The notes beneath the pieces were generated by a model, which was not told where the DNA came from, searched no databases, and was given only the letters and a program-made list of their open reading frames with translations. Source: an uncultured Muribaculaceae bacterium (GTDB taxonomy: Bacteria; Bacteroidota; Bacteroidia; Bacteroidales; Muribaculaceae). From it: a DNA stretch of 64,000 nucleotides. This document shows positions 9,311 through 18,357 of this stretch, in pieces. Numbering within the stretch: position 1 is the first letter of the stretch; each line of letters starts with the position of its first letter. Location of the stretch: positions 22,988-86,987 of the forward strand of contig CAJUBL010000001.1 in the NCBI GenBank assembly GCA_910584665.1. The letters are read 5' to 3'. The position numbers and the translations under genes are program-made.

Positions 9311-10918
9311 ATGAAATCATATATCAAATTCCTTTCACTCGGTGTAGTTGTTGCCGGTGCTACCGCATGCAGCGATCTCGATGTAGATCTTAAGAATCAG
9401 TATACCGAGTTTCCTGATAATCCCATAGCAAGTCTCGGTAAATATCAGGCATGCTACACCTACTTCCAGAACGCCCTTTCCCGTGACTATAAGGAACAGG
9501 TGTTGCTTTCGAGCGACGAGTTTTTCCCCGTGGCTTTCGGTGCTGACTACAGGGATGTGAGATATTCGTTGCCTTATTTGCACGATACTAATCCTGACAA
9601 CTGGTTCAATTCGTCGACTTTTGAGCAGATGACAACCGGTATAGTTTACTGTAACAATGTGATATTGGAGCTGAATGGCGGTGATGCAACCGGCTATGTG
9701 CCTGCTTCCGCTCCCGTGCGGGCCGCCCGTGCCTTTTACCATTTCATCCTTATGGATGCGTATGGCGATGTGCCGGTGATGGAGATCAATACCCCCGAAG
9801 GTGAGGCAGTCGAGCGCGCTCCACGTGCCGAGGTGGCCAGGTTTATCGAGAAAGAGCTGCTTGAGATTATGGACGATCTGTCAGAGAACAATGACCTGAA
9901 CACCTACGGAGGTCCCAACAAGTGGATGGCTAAGGCACTCCTTGCCAAGCTTTACCTTAACTGGGGTGTATATACCAACCCCATCACATCGGTTGACAAT
10001 AACACCGCTAACCCCAAACTCAACGATTGTGTGAAAGTGTGTGACGACATAATCAGATCGGGTATATTTGAGGTCGGAACCGGTTACCGCAGGAAGTTCT
10101 TCCCCAACAACAAGCTTAACAATAAGGACTTCATCTATTCTACTGCCTACAATGTCGACAATGGTCACGACTGGGACCGTTATTTCCAGTTCCGACAGAA
10201 CAAAAATAACGGCATATCGTATTGGGGATTTGCTCTTACCCAGTCATGTGGCGGTAACATCCGTGTCAACCCGTATATGGTCGACCTGCTTCAGGCTCTC
10301 CCGGGCGACGAACGTGCCAGGACCATACTCGGCGGCGATGTATATGTCTATGATCCGTCAACTTACGAGCCTACCAATGTGCGTTTCGTTTATAACGGTC
10401 AGCCAGTTACATTTACCAAAGACATAGTGCTTGACATCGTGGACGGCGATATGAGTGTGACCAAGGACATCAAAGGCTGGTGTTCAGGCTACGAGTGTGT
10501 CAAGTATCCCATAGACAATAACTATAATACACATAGCCGCCGTCAGACCAATGATATTCCGATCTTCCGCTATGCCGACATCCTTCTTACCAAGGCTGAG
10601 TGCATACTGCGTGGCGCTACTGCCACCGAAGGCGCTACCGTAGCTTCGCTGGTTGACGAGGTGCGTGACTGCTCCGGCGCTCCTCACGTACAGGGTGCGT
10701 TCACATTGCAGGACCTTCTTGACGAGCGTGGCCGTGAGTTCTTTGCTGAACTATGGCGCCGCAATGATCTGATACGTTTCGGTCAGTTCGAGAAAGAGCG
10801 TCTCTATGTCAAGGAAATCAATCCTGACGGCTGGAATGACAAGAACAAGCGTCTGTTCCCCATCGGAACCAACATCATGAACACTAATACCAACTGGACG
10901 CAGAACCCCGGTTACTGA
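9311..10918 (+). CDS. SusD/RagB-family surface glycan-binding lipoprotein
   Basis: This is the surface lipoprotein that caps the SusC channel and captures its ligand. From the ATG at 9311 it has 535 residues. The lipobox is GATAC, with Cys at residue 20, followed by SDLDVDLK, an acid-rich start typical of exported surface lipoproteins in this phylum. SusD traits include the helical repeat region (VRAARAFYHFILMDAYGDVPV near residue 140) and the C-terminal ILLTKAECILRG and ERGREFFAELWRRNDLIRFGQF. An upstream in-frame TTG at 9299 is less likely. It is followed by a strong terminator, so susC-susD is a two-gene transcript. Confidence 0.92.
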   Translation: MKSYIKFLSLGVVVAGATACSDLDVDLKNQYTEFPDNPIASLGKYQACYTYFQNALSRDYKEQVLLSSDEFFPVAFGADYRDVRYSLPYLHDTNPDNWFNSSTFEQMTTGIVYCNNVILELNGGDATGYVPASAPVRAARAFYHFILMDAYGDVPVMEINTPEGEAVERAPRAEVARFIEKELLEIMDDLSENNDLNTYGGPNKWMAKALLAKLYLNWGVYTNPITSVDNNTANPKLNDCVKVCDDIIRSGIFEVGTGYRRKFFPNNKLNNKDFIYSTAYNVDNGHDWDRYFQFRQNKNNGISYWGFALTQSCGGNIRVNPYMVDLLQALPGDERARTILGGDVYVYDPSTYEPTNVRFVYNGQPVTFTKDIVLDIVDGDMSVTKDIKGWCSGYECVKYPIDNNYNTHSRRQTNDIPIFRYADILLTKAECILRGATATEGATVASLVDEVRDCSGAPHVQGAFTLQDLLDERGREFFAELWRRNDLIRFGQFEKERLYVKEINPDGWNDKNKRLFPIGTNIMNTNTNWTQNPGY

Positions 10919-10983
10919 TCAGACATTGGCTAAACGAGTCGCGGGGTCTGATGCCCTGTGGCCTTTAGTATAGGTTATAGGAA

Positions 10984-11027
10984 TGAACCGCCCCGGGCGA
11001 AGAGTTGCCCGGGGCAGTTCTGTTTTT
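10984..11027 (+). terminator. Rho-independent terminator after susD
   Basis: A perfect 9-bp GC-rich stem (GCCCCGGGC at 10990-10998 with GCCCGGGGC at 11007-11015, loop GAAGAGTT) is followed by AGTTCTGTTTTT. Confidence 0.85.
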
Positions 11028-11121
11028 CAAAACCCAATCTTCCGATTCTGTCCCTATAACAGGTAACCCTTTAGGAGTAAAATGTAAAAATGCATTTGTT
11101 GTCCTTTGCGCGGGGAAAAAT

Positions 11122-11321
11122 AAACCGCAGATTACGCAGATTACGCAAATTATTGGAATAAAGAAGATCGAAAAAAGCTCGATTTCGTTCTTCCTCTCAA
11201 AAAAATTTGCGTAATCTGCGTAATCTGCGGTTTAAATTTCTCCACCCGGATATAATCTGCGTTTATCGTTCCTCCTTAATCATAAACTCAGAACGCTTTC
11301 GATAGAAAGAATCCGCGCTTT
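11122..11321. repeat. Dispersed inverted-repeat element, copy 1
   Basis: Two perfect 30-bp arms (11122-11151 and its reverse complement at 11204-11233) surround a 52-bp spacer. Each arm is built from direct repeats of GATTACGCA. A 67-bp tail at 11255-11321, which contains TTTATCGTTCCTCC and CTTTCGATAGAAAG, recurs almost unchanged after copy 2 (18209-18275; one indel and one substitution). It fills most of the susD-pheT gap and encodes no protein. I know of no transposase for it; it behaves like a MITE- or REP-type intergenic repeat. Confidence 0.85.
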
Positions 11322-11360
11322 GATTTTGATGCGGCTGCCCCGGACGCCGTTTGATTTGTT

Positions 11361-11391
11361 TTTGCAGTGTGACAAAAAACTCGTATCTTTG
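11361..11391 (+). promoter_or_regulatory. Promoter of pheT
   Basis: TTTG (11361-11364), a spacer of 19, then TATCTTTG (11384-11391) is a full match to the Bacteroidetes -33/-7 promoter. The predicted start near 11398 gives a leader of about 20 nt. The promoter lies immediately beyond the tail of repeat copy 1. Confidence 0.8.
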
Positions 11392-11417
11392 CACGTTATA
11401 ACATTAGATTCATAGCT

Positions 11418-13886
11418 ATGAATATCTCTTACAATTGGCTTAAACAATACATTGACTTTGATCTCTCGCCTGACGGGCTGGCCGCGGCGCTTACATCGCT
11501 CGGCCTGGAGACCGGCAGTGTCGAAGAGGTCGAGAGCATTCGCGGTGGTCTGCGTGGAATCGTTGTGGGTAAGGTGCTTACCTGTGTCGAGCATCCGAAT
11601 AGCGACCATCTGCACATTACCACTGTCGATCTCGGTGACGGTGAGGCGACCCAGATCGTGTGCGGAGCACCGAATGTCGCAGCCGGCCAGACTGTCATAG
11701 TCGCTACAGTGGGTACGACTCTGTATGATGGCGATAACGAGTTCCAGATCAGGAAATCAAAGATACGCGGTGTAGAGTCTTTCGGTATGATATGTGCCGA
11801 GGACGAAATCGGTGTGGGTTCATCCCATGATGGTATTATGGTCATCGATCCGAGTGTCAAGGCAGGTACTCCGGCGGCCGAATATTTCGGACTGACAAGT
11901 GATTACGTCCTTGAGGTCGATCTAACTCCTAACCGTATCGACGCCGCATCACATTACGGTGTGGCCAGAGATCTTGCCGCATGGCTGGCGTGTCATGGCA
12001 CACAGGCAACGTTGCATCGCCCTGATGTCGATGCTTTTAAATCCCAACGTCCTGACGGTGCGGTCAAAGTGCGCGTTGACAATAACGAAGCCTGTACGCG
12101 TTATACAGGTGTCACCATACGCGGTGTCAAGGTGGCTGAAAGTCCTAAATGGCTTAAAGACTGCTTGACAACCATAGGGTTACGCCCAATCAACAATGTC
12201 GTTGACATTACAAATTATATACTTCATGCCATGGGACAGCCGCTCCATTGCTTCGACCTGAACAAAATCAGGGGAGAGGAGATTGTGGTGCGCAATGCCG
12301 TGGAGGGTACTCCATTCGTCACTCTTGACGGTGTGGAGCATAAACTTGACGGCCGTGATCTTATGATATGCAATGCCGTGGAACCGATGTGTATCGCCGG
12401 TGTTATGGGAGGCTTGGAATCGGGTGTAACCGAGGCTACTACCGATGTCTTCATCGAGAGTGCCTGCTTCAATCCCACCAGCGTCAGAAAGACTGCACGC
12501 CGTCACGGACTCAATACCGACTCGTCATTCCGTTTTGAACGTGGTGTCGACCCCAACGGTACTCTGTATAATCTCAAGCTGGCGGCCCTCATGGTGCAGG
12601 AACTTGCCGGCGGTGAGATCTGCGGCGGGATTGTGGATATCTATCCGACAGAGATAGGACCGTTCCCCGTGACTCTCGGTTACGATTATCTTAATAATCT
12701 CGTCGGCAAGGTAATAGAGCCCGATACGGTTGATGCTATACTGCGCTCGCTGGAGATCGGTATAGCGGCTCGCCGTGAGGGAGAGATCGATCTGCAGGTG
12801 CCTACCTACCGTGTCGATGTAAGGCGCCCTTGTGATGTCGTGGAGGATGTGCTCCGCGTCTACGGGTACAACAATGTCGAGATCGGTGATCGGGTGCATT
12901 CGTCGCTGTCTTATAAGACGCTGACCGACAGCGCCAATGATCTGCGCCGCCTCATAAGCGAACAGCTTACGGCCGCCGGTTTCAACGAGATACTGAATAA
13001 CTCGCTTAGTGCCGAGCGTTACTATGCCGGGAACGTGACATGGCCTCTCGAGGAGTGTGTGAAGCTTCTGAATCCGCTCAGTACCGATCTGAATGTGATG
13101 CGCCGTACGTTGCTGTATGGCGGTCTGGAGTCGATAGAACATAACATCAACCGTAAGGCTCAGGATCTTATGATGTATGAGTTCGGTAGTGTATACCGGT
13201 TTGATCCTGCGGCTGAGTCTGTTGCCGGGAAGCCGCTGGCGCCGTATAGCGAGGGTTCACGTCTTGCGTTATGGATGACCGGTCTCTCGCGTCGCGCGTC
13301 GTGGAACCGTCCTGCGGAGGAGGTGTCGATATATGATCTGAAGGCGGTGATTGCCAATGTGATGTCCCGTCTGGGTATCAATGGCCGTGAGATTGTCTTC
13401 AGTCAACAGAGTGCCGATGACCTGTACAGCGCTTCGCTCTCGATCACAACCCGTTCGGGCAAGATGCTCGGCAATATAGGCATACTTGGCCGGAAAGTGC
13501 TTAAAATGACCGGTATAAAGCAGGTTGTCGTCTATGCCGAGCTCGACTGGGACGCTTTGGTAAAGCTGTCGTTGAAGAAGACCGTGAGCTACACGCCGTT
13601 ACCGAAGACGATGCCTGTTCAGCGGGATCTTGCTCTGCTGCTTGATACTGCCGTTACATTTGACCAGGTAGTAAAGGTGGTGAGTGACAGCGAAAAACGT
13701 CTTTTGAAGGATGTACGGCTGTTTGATGTCTATGAGGGTAAGAATCTGCCCGAGGGCAAGAAGTCGTATGCAGTCTCAATCACATTGCAGGACGATGAGA
13801 AGACCCTGCAGGATAAACTCATAGATGCCACAATGAACCGTATTATCGAGAATCTGAAGAAGAAACTCGGGGCCGAGCTGAGATAA
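11418..13886 (+). CDS. pheT: Phenylalanine-tRNA ligase beta subunit
   Basis: This is the beta subunit of the alpha2-beta2 synthetase that charges tRNA-Phe, with editing of misacylated Tyr. The 822 residues match the usual Bacteroidales length. It starts MNISYNWLKQYIDFDLSPDG, followed by an EMAP-type tRNA-binding domain (about residues 40-150; VGKVLTCVEHPNSDHLHI), a B3/4 editing core (RYTGVTIRGVKV to GVMGGLESGVTEATTDVF), a B5 domain (VDVRRPCDVVEDVLRVYGYNN, about 460-480), and a C-terminal anticodon-binding domain (LPKTMPVQRDLALLLD). The alpha subunit is not in this window. It has its own promoter and precedes yebC by 44 nt. Confidence 0.96.
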   Translation: MNISYNWLKQYIDFDLSPDGLAAALTSLGLETGSVEEVESIRGGLRGIVVGKVLTCVEHPNSDHLHITTVDLGDGEATQIVCGAPNVAAGQTVIVATVGTTLYDGDNEFQIRKSKIRGVESFGMICAEDEIGVGSSHDGIMVIDPSVKAGTPAAEYFGLTSDYVLEVDLTPNRIDAASHYGVARDLAAWLACHGTQATLHRPDVDAFKSQRPDGAVKVRVDNNEACTRYTGVTIRGVKVAESPKWLKDCLTTIGLRPINNVVDITNYILHAMGQPLHCFDLNKIRGEEIVVRNAVEGTPFVTLDGVEHKLDGRDLMICNAVEPMCIAGVMGGLESGVTEATTDVFIESACFNPTSVRKTARRHGLNTDSSFRFERGVDPNGTLYNLKLAALMVQELAGGEICGGIVDIYPTEIGPFPVTLGYDYLNNLVGKVIEPDTVDAILRSLEIGIAARREGEIDLQVPTYRVDVRRPCDVVEDVLRVYGYNNVEIGDRVHSSLSYKTLTDSANDLRRLISEQLTAAGFNEILNNSLSAERYYAGNVTWPLEECVKLLNPLSTDLNVMRRTLLYGGLESIEHNINRKAQDLMMYEFGSVYRFDPAAESVAGKPLAPYSEGSRLALWMTGLSRRASWNRPAEEVSIYDLKAVIANVMSRLGINGREIVFSQQSADDLYSASLSITTRSGKMLGNIGILGRKVLKMTGIKQVVVYAELDWDALVKLSLKKTVSYTPLPKTMPVQRDLALLLDTAVTFDQVVKVVSDSEKRLLKDVRLFDVYEGKNLPEGKKSYAVSITLQDDEKTLQDKLIDATMNRIIENLKKKLGAELR

Positions 13887-13930
13887 GTCGGCCAATTCCG
13901 TACTCTTAACTTAATAAAAACAACATACAA

Positions 13931-14671
13931 ATGGGAAGAGCTTTTGAATATCGCAAAGCGAGAAAACTGAAACGCTGGGGTAACATGTCGCGTACGTTTA
14001 CCCGCATAGGCAAGGAAATCACTATCGCCGCCAAGGCCGGTGGTCCTGATCCTGATACCAATCCGCGCCTGCGTGCTCTTATGCAGAACGCCAAGGCCGC
14101 CAATATGCCCAAAGATACCGTCGAGCGCGCCATCAAGAAGGCTACCGACAAGGATGCAGGCGATTACAAGGAGATCACCTACGAGGGATACGGACCTTTC
14201 GGTATCGCTATTTTCGTGGAGGCTGCTACCGATAACAATACCCGCACTGTGGCAAACGTACGCTCATACTTCACAAAGCATGGAGGTTCGCTCGGTACCC
14301 AGGGTTCGCTCACATTCCTTTTTGACCACAAGAGCCTGTTCAAGATCAAACCCAAGGATGGTGTAGGTATGGACGATCTTGAACTTGAACTGATCGACTA
14401 TGGTGTTGATGAACTTATCAGCGATGAGGATGAGGAGCAGGGCGAGTATATTGCACTCTATGGTGGTTTCGAGGATTACTCCAATATCCAGAAGTACCTG
14501 GAAGAGAACGGTTTCGAAATCATATCGTCAGAGTTTGTCCGTATCCCCAACGACCTCAAGGAAGTCACTGCCGAGCAGCGTGCCACTCTCGATAAGCTTT
14601 TAGAGAAGCTCGAGGAGGACGAGGATGTGCAGAATGTGTTCCACAACATGAAGGAAGAGGACGAGGAGTAA
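13931..14671 (+). CDS. YebC/PmpR (TACO1) family protein
   Basis: This 246-residue cytoplasmic protein belongs to the YebC family, described as transcription regulators and more recently as ribosome-associated factors that relieve stalling. It opens MGRAFEYRKARKLKRWGNMS, close to the family consensus, with GGPDPDTNPRLRALMQNAKAANMPKDTVERAIKKA split over residues about 37-72 and YEGYGPFGIAIFVEAATDN near residue 90. The acidic tail ends EEDEE. It lies between pheT and ribE, with no separate promoter that I recognise. Confidence 0.9.
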   Translation: MGRAFEYRKARKLKRWGNMSRTFTRIGKEITIAAKAGGPDPDTNPRLRALMQNAKAANMPKDTVERAIKKATDKDAGDYKEITYEGYGPFGIAIFVEAATDNNTRTVANVRSYFTKHGGSLGTQGSLTFLFDHKSLFKIKPKDGVGMDDLELELIDYGVDELISDEDEEQGEYIALYGGFEDYSNIQKYLEENGFEIISSEFVRIPNDLKEVTAEQRATLDKLLEKLEEDEDVQNVFHNMKEEDEE

Positions 14672-14715
14672 CAGTGTCCTTAACCTGTTGATTGATAATT
14701 TAGCTGATTGATCAG

Positions 14716-15321
14716 ATGTTTTCAGGAATTGTTGAGGAGGCGGCTGTGCTGGTGGCTGTCACTCCCCGTGGCGGCAACATTGACCTCACGCTGCGGTGCA
14801 GTTTCACCGACGAGTTGAAAATCGACCAGTCGGTGGCACATAACGGTGTGTGTCTCACCGTTGTAAGTATTGAAGAGGATACATATACAGTGACTGCAAT
14901 ACAGGAGACTCTTGACCGATCCAATCTGGGACTTCTCGGCCCGGGTGACCGTGTGAATGTAGAACGGTCGATGAGGATGAACGGCCGTCTTGACGGACAC
15001 ATCGTTCAGGGACATGTTGACTGCACTGCTCAATGCGTTGACATTGAAGAGGTTGACGGAAGCCGATATTTCAAGTTTGGCTATGATGTTAATCCGGATC
15101 TTCTCGCCAAGGGATATGTTACTGTCGAGAAAGGGTCGGTAACTGTCAACGGTGTGAGTCTCACAGTGTGTGACAGCGGGCCCGACAGTTTCCGGGTGGC
15201 GATTATCCCATATACATTCGGGCATACCAATTTCGGGGATATCCGTGTGGGCAGTACCGTCAATATCGAGTTTGACATTATAGGTAAGTACCTGAGTCGG
15301 CTGATGGAACTTAAAAACTGA
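14716..15321 (+). CDS. ribE: Riboflavin synthase, alpha chain
   Basis: It dismutates two 6,7-dimethyl-8-ribityllumazines to riboflavin, the last step of riboflavin synthesis. The 201-residue protein has the two tandem lumazine-binding repeats: MFSGIVEEAA, then NVERSMRMNGRLDGHIVQGHVD at about residues 78-100, where the second repeat begins. VNGVSLTV and the first-repeat NGVCLTV are the conserved substrate-binding strands. It starts 44 nt after yebC and ends 15 nt before mutS. No other rib genes are adjacent. Confidence 0.93.
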   Translation: MFSGIVEEAAVLVAVTPRGGNIDLTLRCSFTDELKIDQSVAHNGVCLTVVSIEEDTYTVTAIQETLDRSNLGLLGPGDRVNVERSMRMNGRLDGHIVQGHVDCTAQCVDIEEVDGSRYFKFGYDVNPDLLAKGYVTVEKGSVTVNGVSLTVCDSGPDSFRVAIIPYTFGHTNFGDIRVGSTVNIEFDIIGKYLSRLMELKN

Positions 15322-15336
15322 TATATTCTTTAAGTG

Positions 15337-17973
15337 ATGGCTAAGAAAGTAGTGGAGACGCCGCTCATGAAGCAGTATGTCGAGATGAAACGTAAACATC
15401 CCGACGCCATACTGCTGTTTCGTGTAGGTGATTTCTATGAGACTTTCAGTGATGACGCCATCACTGCCAGCGAGATACTGGGTATCACATTGACGAGGCG
15501 CGCCAACGGTGCCGCCTCGTCGGTGGAGCTCGCCGGCTTTCCGCACCATGCCCTCGATACCTATCTTCCCAGGCTCGTGAGAGCCGGAAAGCGTGTCGCT
15601 ATCTGTGAGCAGCTCGAGGACCCCAAGACAGTAAAGGCCGGTACGCTGGTAAAGCGTGGGATCATAGAGCTTGTTACCCCCGGGGTTTCTGTAAATGACA
15701 ATATACTTGATAACCGGGAGAACAATTTCGTGGCGGCCCTGCATTTCGACCGTCATGAGATAGGTGTTGCTTTTCTTGATCTCAGTACGGGTGAGTTTCT
15801 CGCTTCCCAGGGTGAGGCTGAGTATATCGACAAACTTCTTTCCAACTATGCACCGAAAGAGGTGCTTGTCGAACGGGGAAAGAATGAACGCTATGCCTCA
15901 GACATAACCGGCAAATATCTCACTACGTGGCTCGACGACTGGGTGTTTATTCCTGCAACATCCGCAGAGCGACTGCTCAAACAGTTCGGGACCGCTACGC
16001 TCAAGGGGTTCGGTCTTGACGGGATGCCGCTATCGATTATTGCGGCCGGTGCCGTCATGCATTACCTTGATATCACCGAGCATACCCGTACGGAACATAT
16101 CACCCGTCTGCGCCGCATAGAGGCAGACCGTTATGTAAGGCTTGATAATTTCACCGTGCGCAATCTCGAGCTCGTGGGGAGCAACAGCCGTGACGGTAAA
16201 TGCCTGCTGGATGTCATAGACCGCACCATAACCCCTATGGGAGCCCGTATGTTCAAGACCTGGATGCGGTTTCCTCTAAAAGATGTGGAGGAGATCAACG
16301 GCCGTCTTGACTGTGTGGAATATTTTTTCAGACATCCTGATGAACGTGATACGGTACGGGATATGCTGTCGACGGTGGGAGATATGGAACGTCTTATCTC
16401 CAAGGTCGCACAGCGGCGAGTATCGCCAAGAGAGCTGATACAGCTGCGCAATGCGCTGTCTGTCATCGAGCCAGTCAGGAAGTTATGCGAGTCTTCAGGA
16501 CTACAGGTCATGGAGCGTATGGCCCGTTCTCTCGACCCCTGCGACACCGTGCGTGAGCGTATCTCCAGCGATATAGTGGAGGATGCTCCCGTCGCACTTA
16601 ACCGTGGCGCTGTCATCAACCGTGGTGTCAATCGTGAGCTTGACGAGCTGCGTGATATTTCCAGCCAGGGTAAGGAATACCTTAACGGCATAGTACAGCG
16701 TGAGATAGCCGCTACCGGAATCACCAGTCTGAAGATCGGCTTCAACAATGTCTTCGGTTACTATATCGAGGTTACCAATACCCATAAGGACAAGGTCCCG
16801 TCGGAGTGGATACGCAAACAGACCCTTGTAAACGCCGAACGGTATATAACCGAGGAACTTAAGGAATATGAGAGCCGTATTCTCGGAGCTCAGGACCGCA
16901 TAGAGGCTCTTGAGGCGAAACTGTACAATGATGTGGTCACTGCCGTGGCCGGAGCTGTGGCTCCTGTTCAGACTGATGCCAAGGTTCTTGCTTCCATCGA
17001 CTGCCTGGCCGGTCTTACCGTTGCCGCTATCGAGAACCGTTATAATCGTCCTGTTGTCGACGATTCGCTCACACTCGACATTACCGACGGGCGTCATCCT
17101 GTAATTGAGCGTCAGCTTGATCCCGGTACCGAGTATATAGCCAACAGTGTCCGTCTTGACAATAACAGCACGCAGGTGATGATGATCACCGGTCCGAATA
17201 TGTCGGGTAAGTCGGCTCTGCTGCGTTCGACCGCGCTGAATGTGCTTATGGCCCAGATGGGCAGTTTCGTTTCTGCCCGTGCGGCCCGCATAGGCATCGT
17301 CGACAAGATATTTACCCGTGTGGGTGCCAGCGACAATATCTCGCAGGGCGAGTCGACATTCATGGTCGAGATGACCGAAGCGTCTTCGATTCTGAACAAT
17401 ATGAGCGAACGCAGTCTCATACTCTTCGATGAGTTAGGGCGTGGCACTTCGACCTATGACGGTATTTCAATTGCCTGGGCGATAGTTGAATATATCCATC
17501 AGAGCCGTCAGCATCCCAAGACACTGTTCGCTACCCATTATCATGAGCTCAACGAGATGGAGAATACATTTGAGCGTGTCGTCAACTACAATGTGTCGGT
17601 GCGGGAGATTAACGGCAAGGTGGTGTTCCTGAGGAAACTGCAGCCCGGTGGCAGTGAACACTCGTTCGGTATCCATGTGGCTAAACTGGCCGGCATGCCC
17701 CGTGCCATAGTAGACCGTGCCAATGAGGTTCTGAAGCATCTCGAGGCCAATTCAAAGAACGCTGATGACGATATGGTTGTCAAGGCTCCGTCGAGCCGGG
17801 ACATGGCGTCTATCGATGCTCCTGACGGCATGCAGCTGTCGTTCTTCCAGCTCGATGATCCGATTCTGGCTCAGGTGCGTGACGAGCTGCTCGGAATCGA
17901 CATCAATAACCTCACTCCCATGGCGGCTCTCAACAAACTCAACGACATACGTTCGATCCTTACCGGCAAGTAG
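15337..17973 (+). CDS. mutS: DNA mismatch repair protein MutS
   Basis: This protein recognises mismatches and starts mismatch repair. It has 878 residues from the ATG at 15337; a GTG one codon earlier is also in frame. The mismatch-contact motif DFYETF is near residue 30, in the N-terminal domain (MKQYVEMKRKHPDAILLFRVG). The ATPase has Walker A GPNMSGKSALL (about 618), SQGESTFMVEMTEAS, Walker B/signature DELGRGTSTYDG (about 697) and FATHYHEL. The C-terminus has the dimer helix region PMAALNKLNDIRSIL. A 7-bp hairpin overlaps its stop codon but has no T tract. Repeat copy 2 follows. Confidence 0.97.
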   Translation: MAKKVVETPLMKQYVEMKRKHPDAILLFRVGDFYETFSDDAITASEILGITLTRRANGAASSVELAGFPHHALDTYLPRLVRAGKRVAICEQLEDPKTVKAGTLVKRGIIELVTPGVSVNDNILDNRENNFVAALHFDRHEIGVAFLDLSTGEFLASQGEAEYIDKLLSNYAPKEVLVERGKNERYASDITGKYLTTWLDDWVFIPATSAERLLKQFGTATLKGFGLDGMPLSIIAAGAVMHYLDITEHTRTEHITRLRRIEADRYVRLDNFTVRNLELVGSNSRDGKCLLDVIDRTITPMGARMFKTWMRFPLKDVEEINGRLDCVEYFFRHPDERDTVRDMLSTVGDMERLISKVAQRRVSPRELIQLRNALSVIEPVRKLCESSGLQVMERMARSLDPCDTVRERISSDIVEDAPVALNRGAVINRGVNRELDELRDISSQGKEYLNGIVQREIAATGITSLKIGFNNVFGYYIEVTNTHKDKVPSEWIRKQTLVNAERYITEELKEYESRILGAQDRIEALEAKLYNDVVTAVAGAVAPVQTDAKVLASIDCLAGLTVAAIENRYNRPVVDDSLTLDITDGRHPVIERQLDPGTEYIANSVRLDNNSTQVMMITGPNMSGKSALLRSTALNVLMAQMGSFVSARAARIGIVDKIFTRVGASDNISQGESTFMVEMTEASSILNNMSERSLILFDELGRGTSTYDGISIAWAIVEYIHQSRQHPKTLFATHYHELNEMENTFERVVNYNVSVREINGKVVFLRKLQPGGSEHSFGIHVAKLAGMPRAIVDRANEVLKHLEANSKNADDDMVVKAPSSRDMASIDAPDGMQLSFFQLDDPILAQVRDELLGIDINNLTPMAALNKLNDIRSILTGK

Positions 17974-18048
17974 CATGCCGGTGAAGTCGTAGCGGCATGG
18001 CAACCATTAAATCGCAGATTGGTGTAGACCATCCGGGTGGAGATATTT

Positions 18049-18275
18049 AAACCGCAGATTACGCAAATTACGCAAATTTTTTTTGAGGACGGAATCGAAC
18101 TTTTCCGATTTTCCTTATCATAATAATTTGCGCTTTAAATTTTTTGCGTAATTTGCGTAATCTGCGGTTTATTATTCTGCACATCAGGTTACGTCGGCTT
18201 TTAATTTTAATCTGCGTTTATCGTTCCTCCTTAACATAAACTCAGAACGCTTTCGATAGAAAGAATCTGCGCTTT
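18049..18275. repeat. Dispersed inverted-repeat element, copy 2
   Basis: The arms at 18049-18076 and 18143-18170 are perfect 28-bp reverse complements, built like copy 1 from the GATTACGCA/AATTACGCA unit, with a 66-bp spacer that differs from copy 1. The tail at 18209-18275 is nearly identical to 11255-11321 (one indel, one C/T change). It occupies most of the mutS-GH92 gap (17974-18357), where I find no convincing promoter. Confidence 0.85.
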
Positions 18276-18357
18276 CAATTCCTGTTGTTTCAGGCAATTT
18301 TTTAAAGAATAGAGGGGGATGGTCGTCATATATGTGATGACCTATATGTCCTGGAAT

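Noticed and set aside
11125..11150. CRISPR-like short repeats (GATTACGCA units)
   Set aside because: There are only two adjacent direct units per arm, no spacers of constant length, and no cas genes.
14722..15756. A 344-codon open frame on the minus strand
   Set aside because: It spans ribE and the start of mutS in antisense, crosses their gap, and shows no protein-family features.
17962..17982. Hairpin ACCGGCA...TGCCGGT at the mutS stop as a terminator
   Set aside because: The stem is only 7 bp, overlaps the coding end, and no T tract follows.
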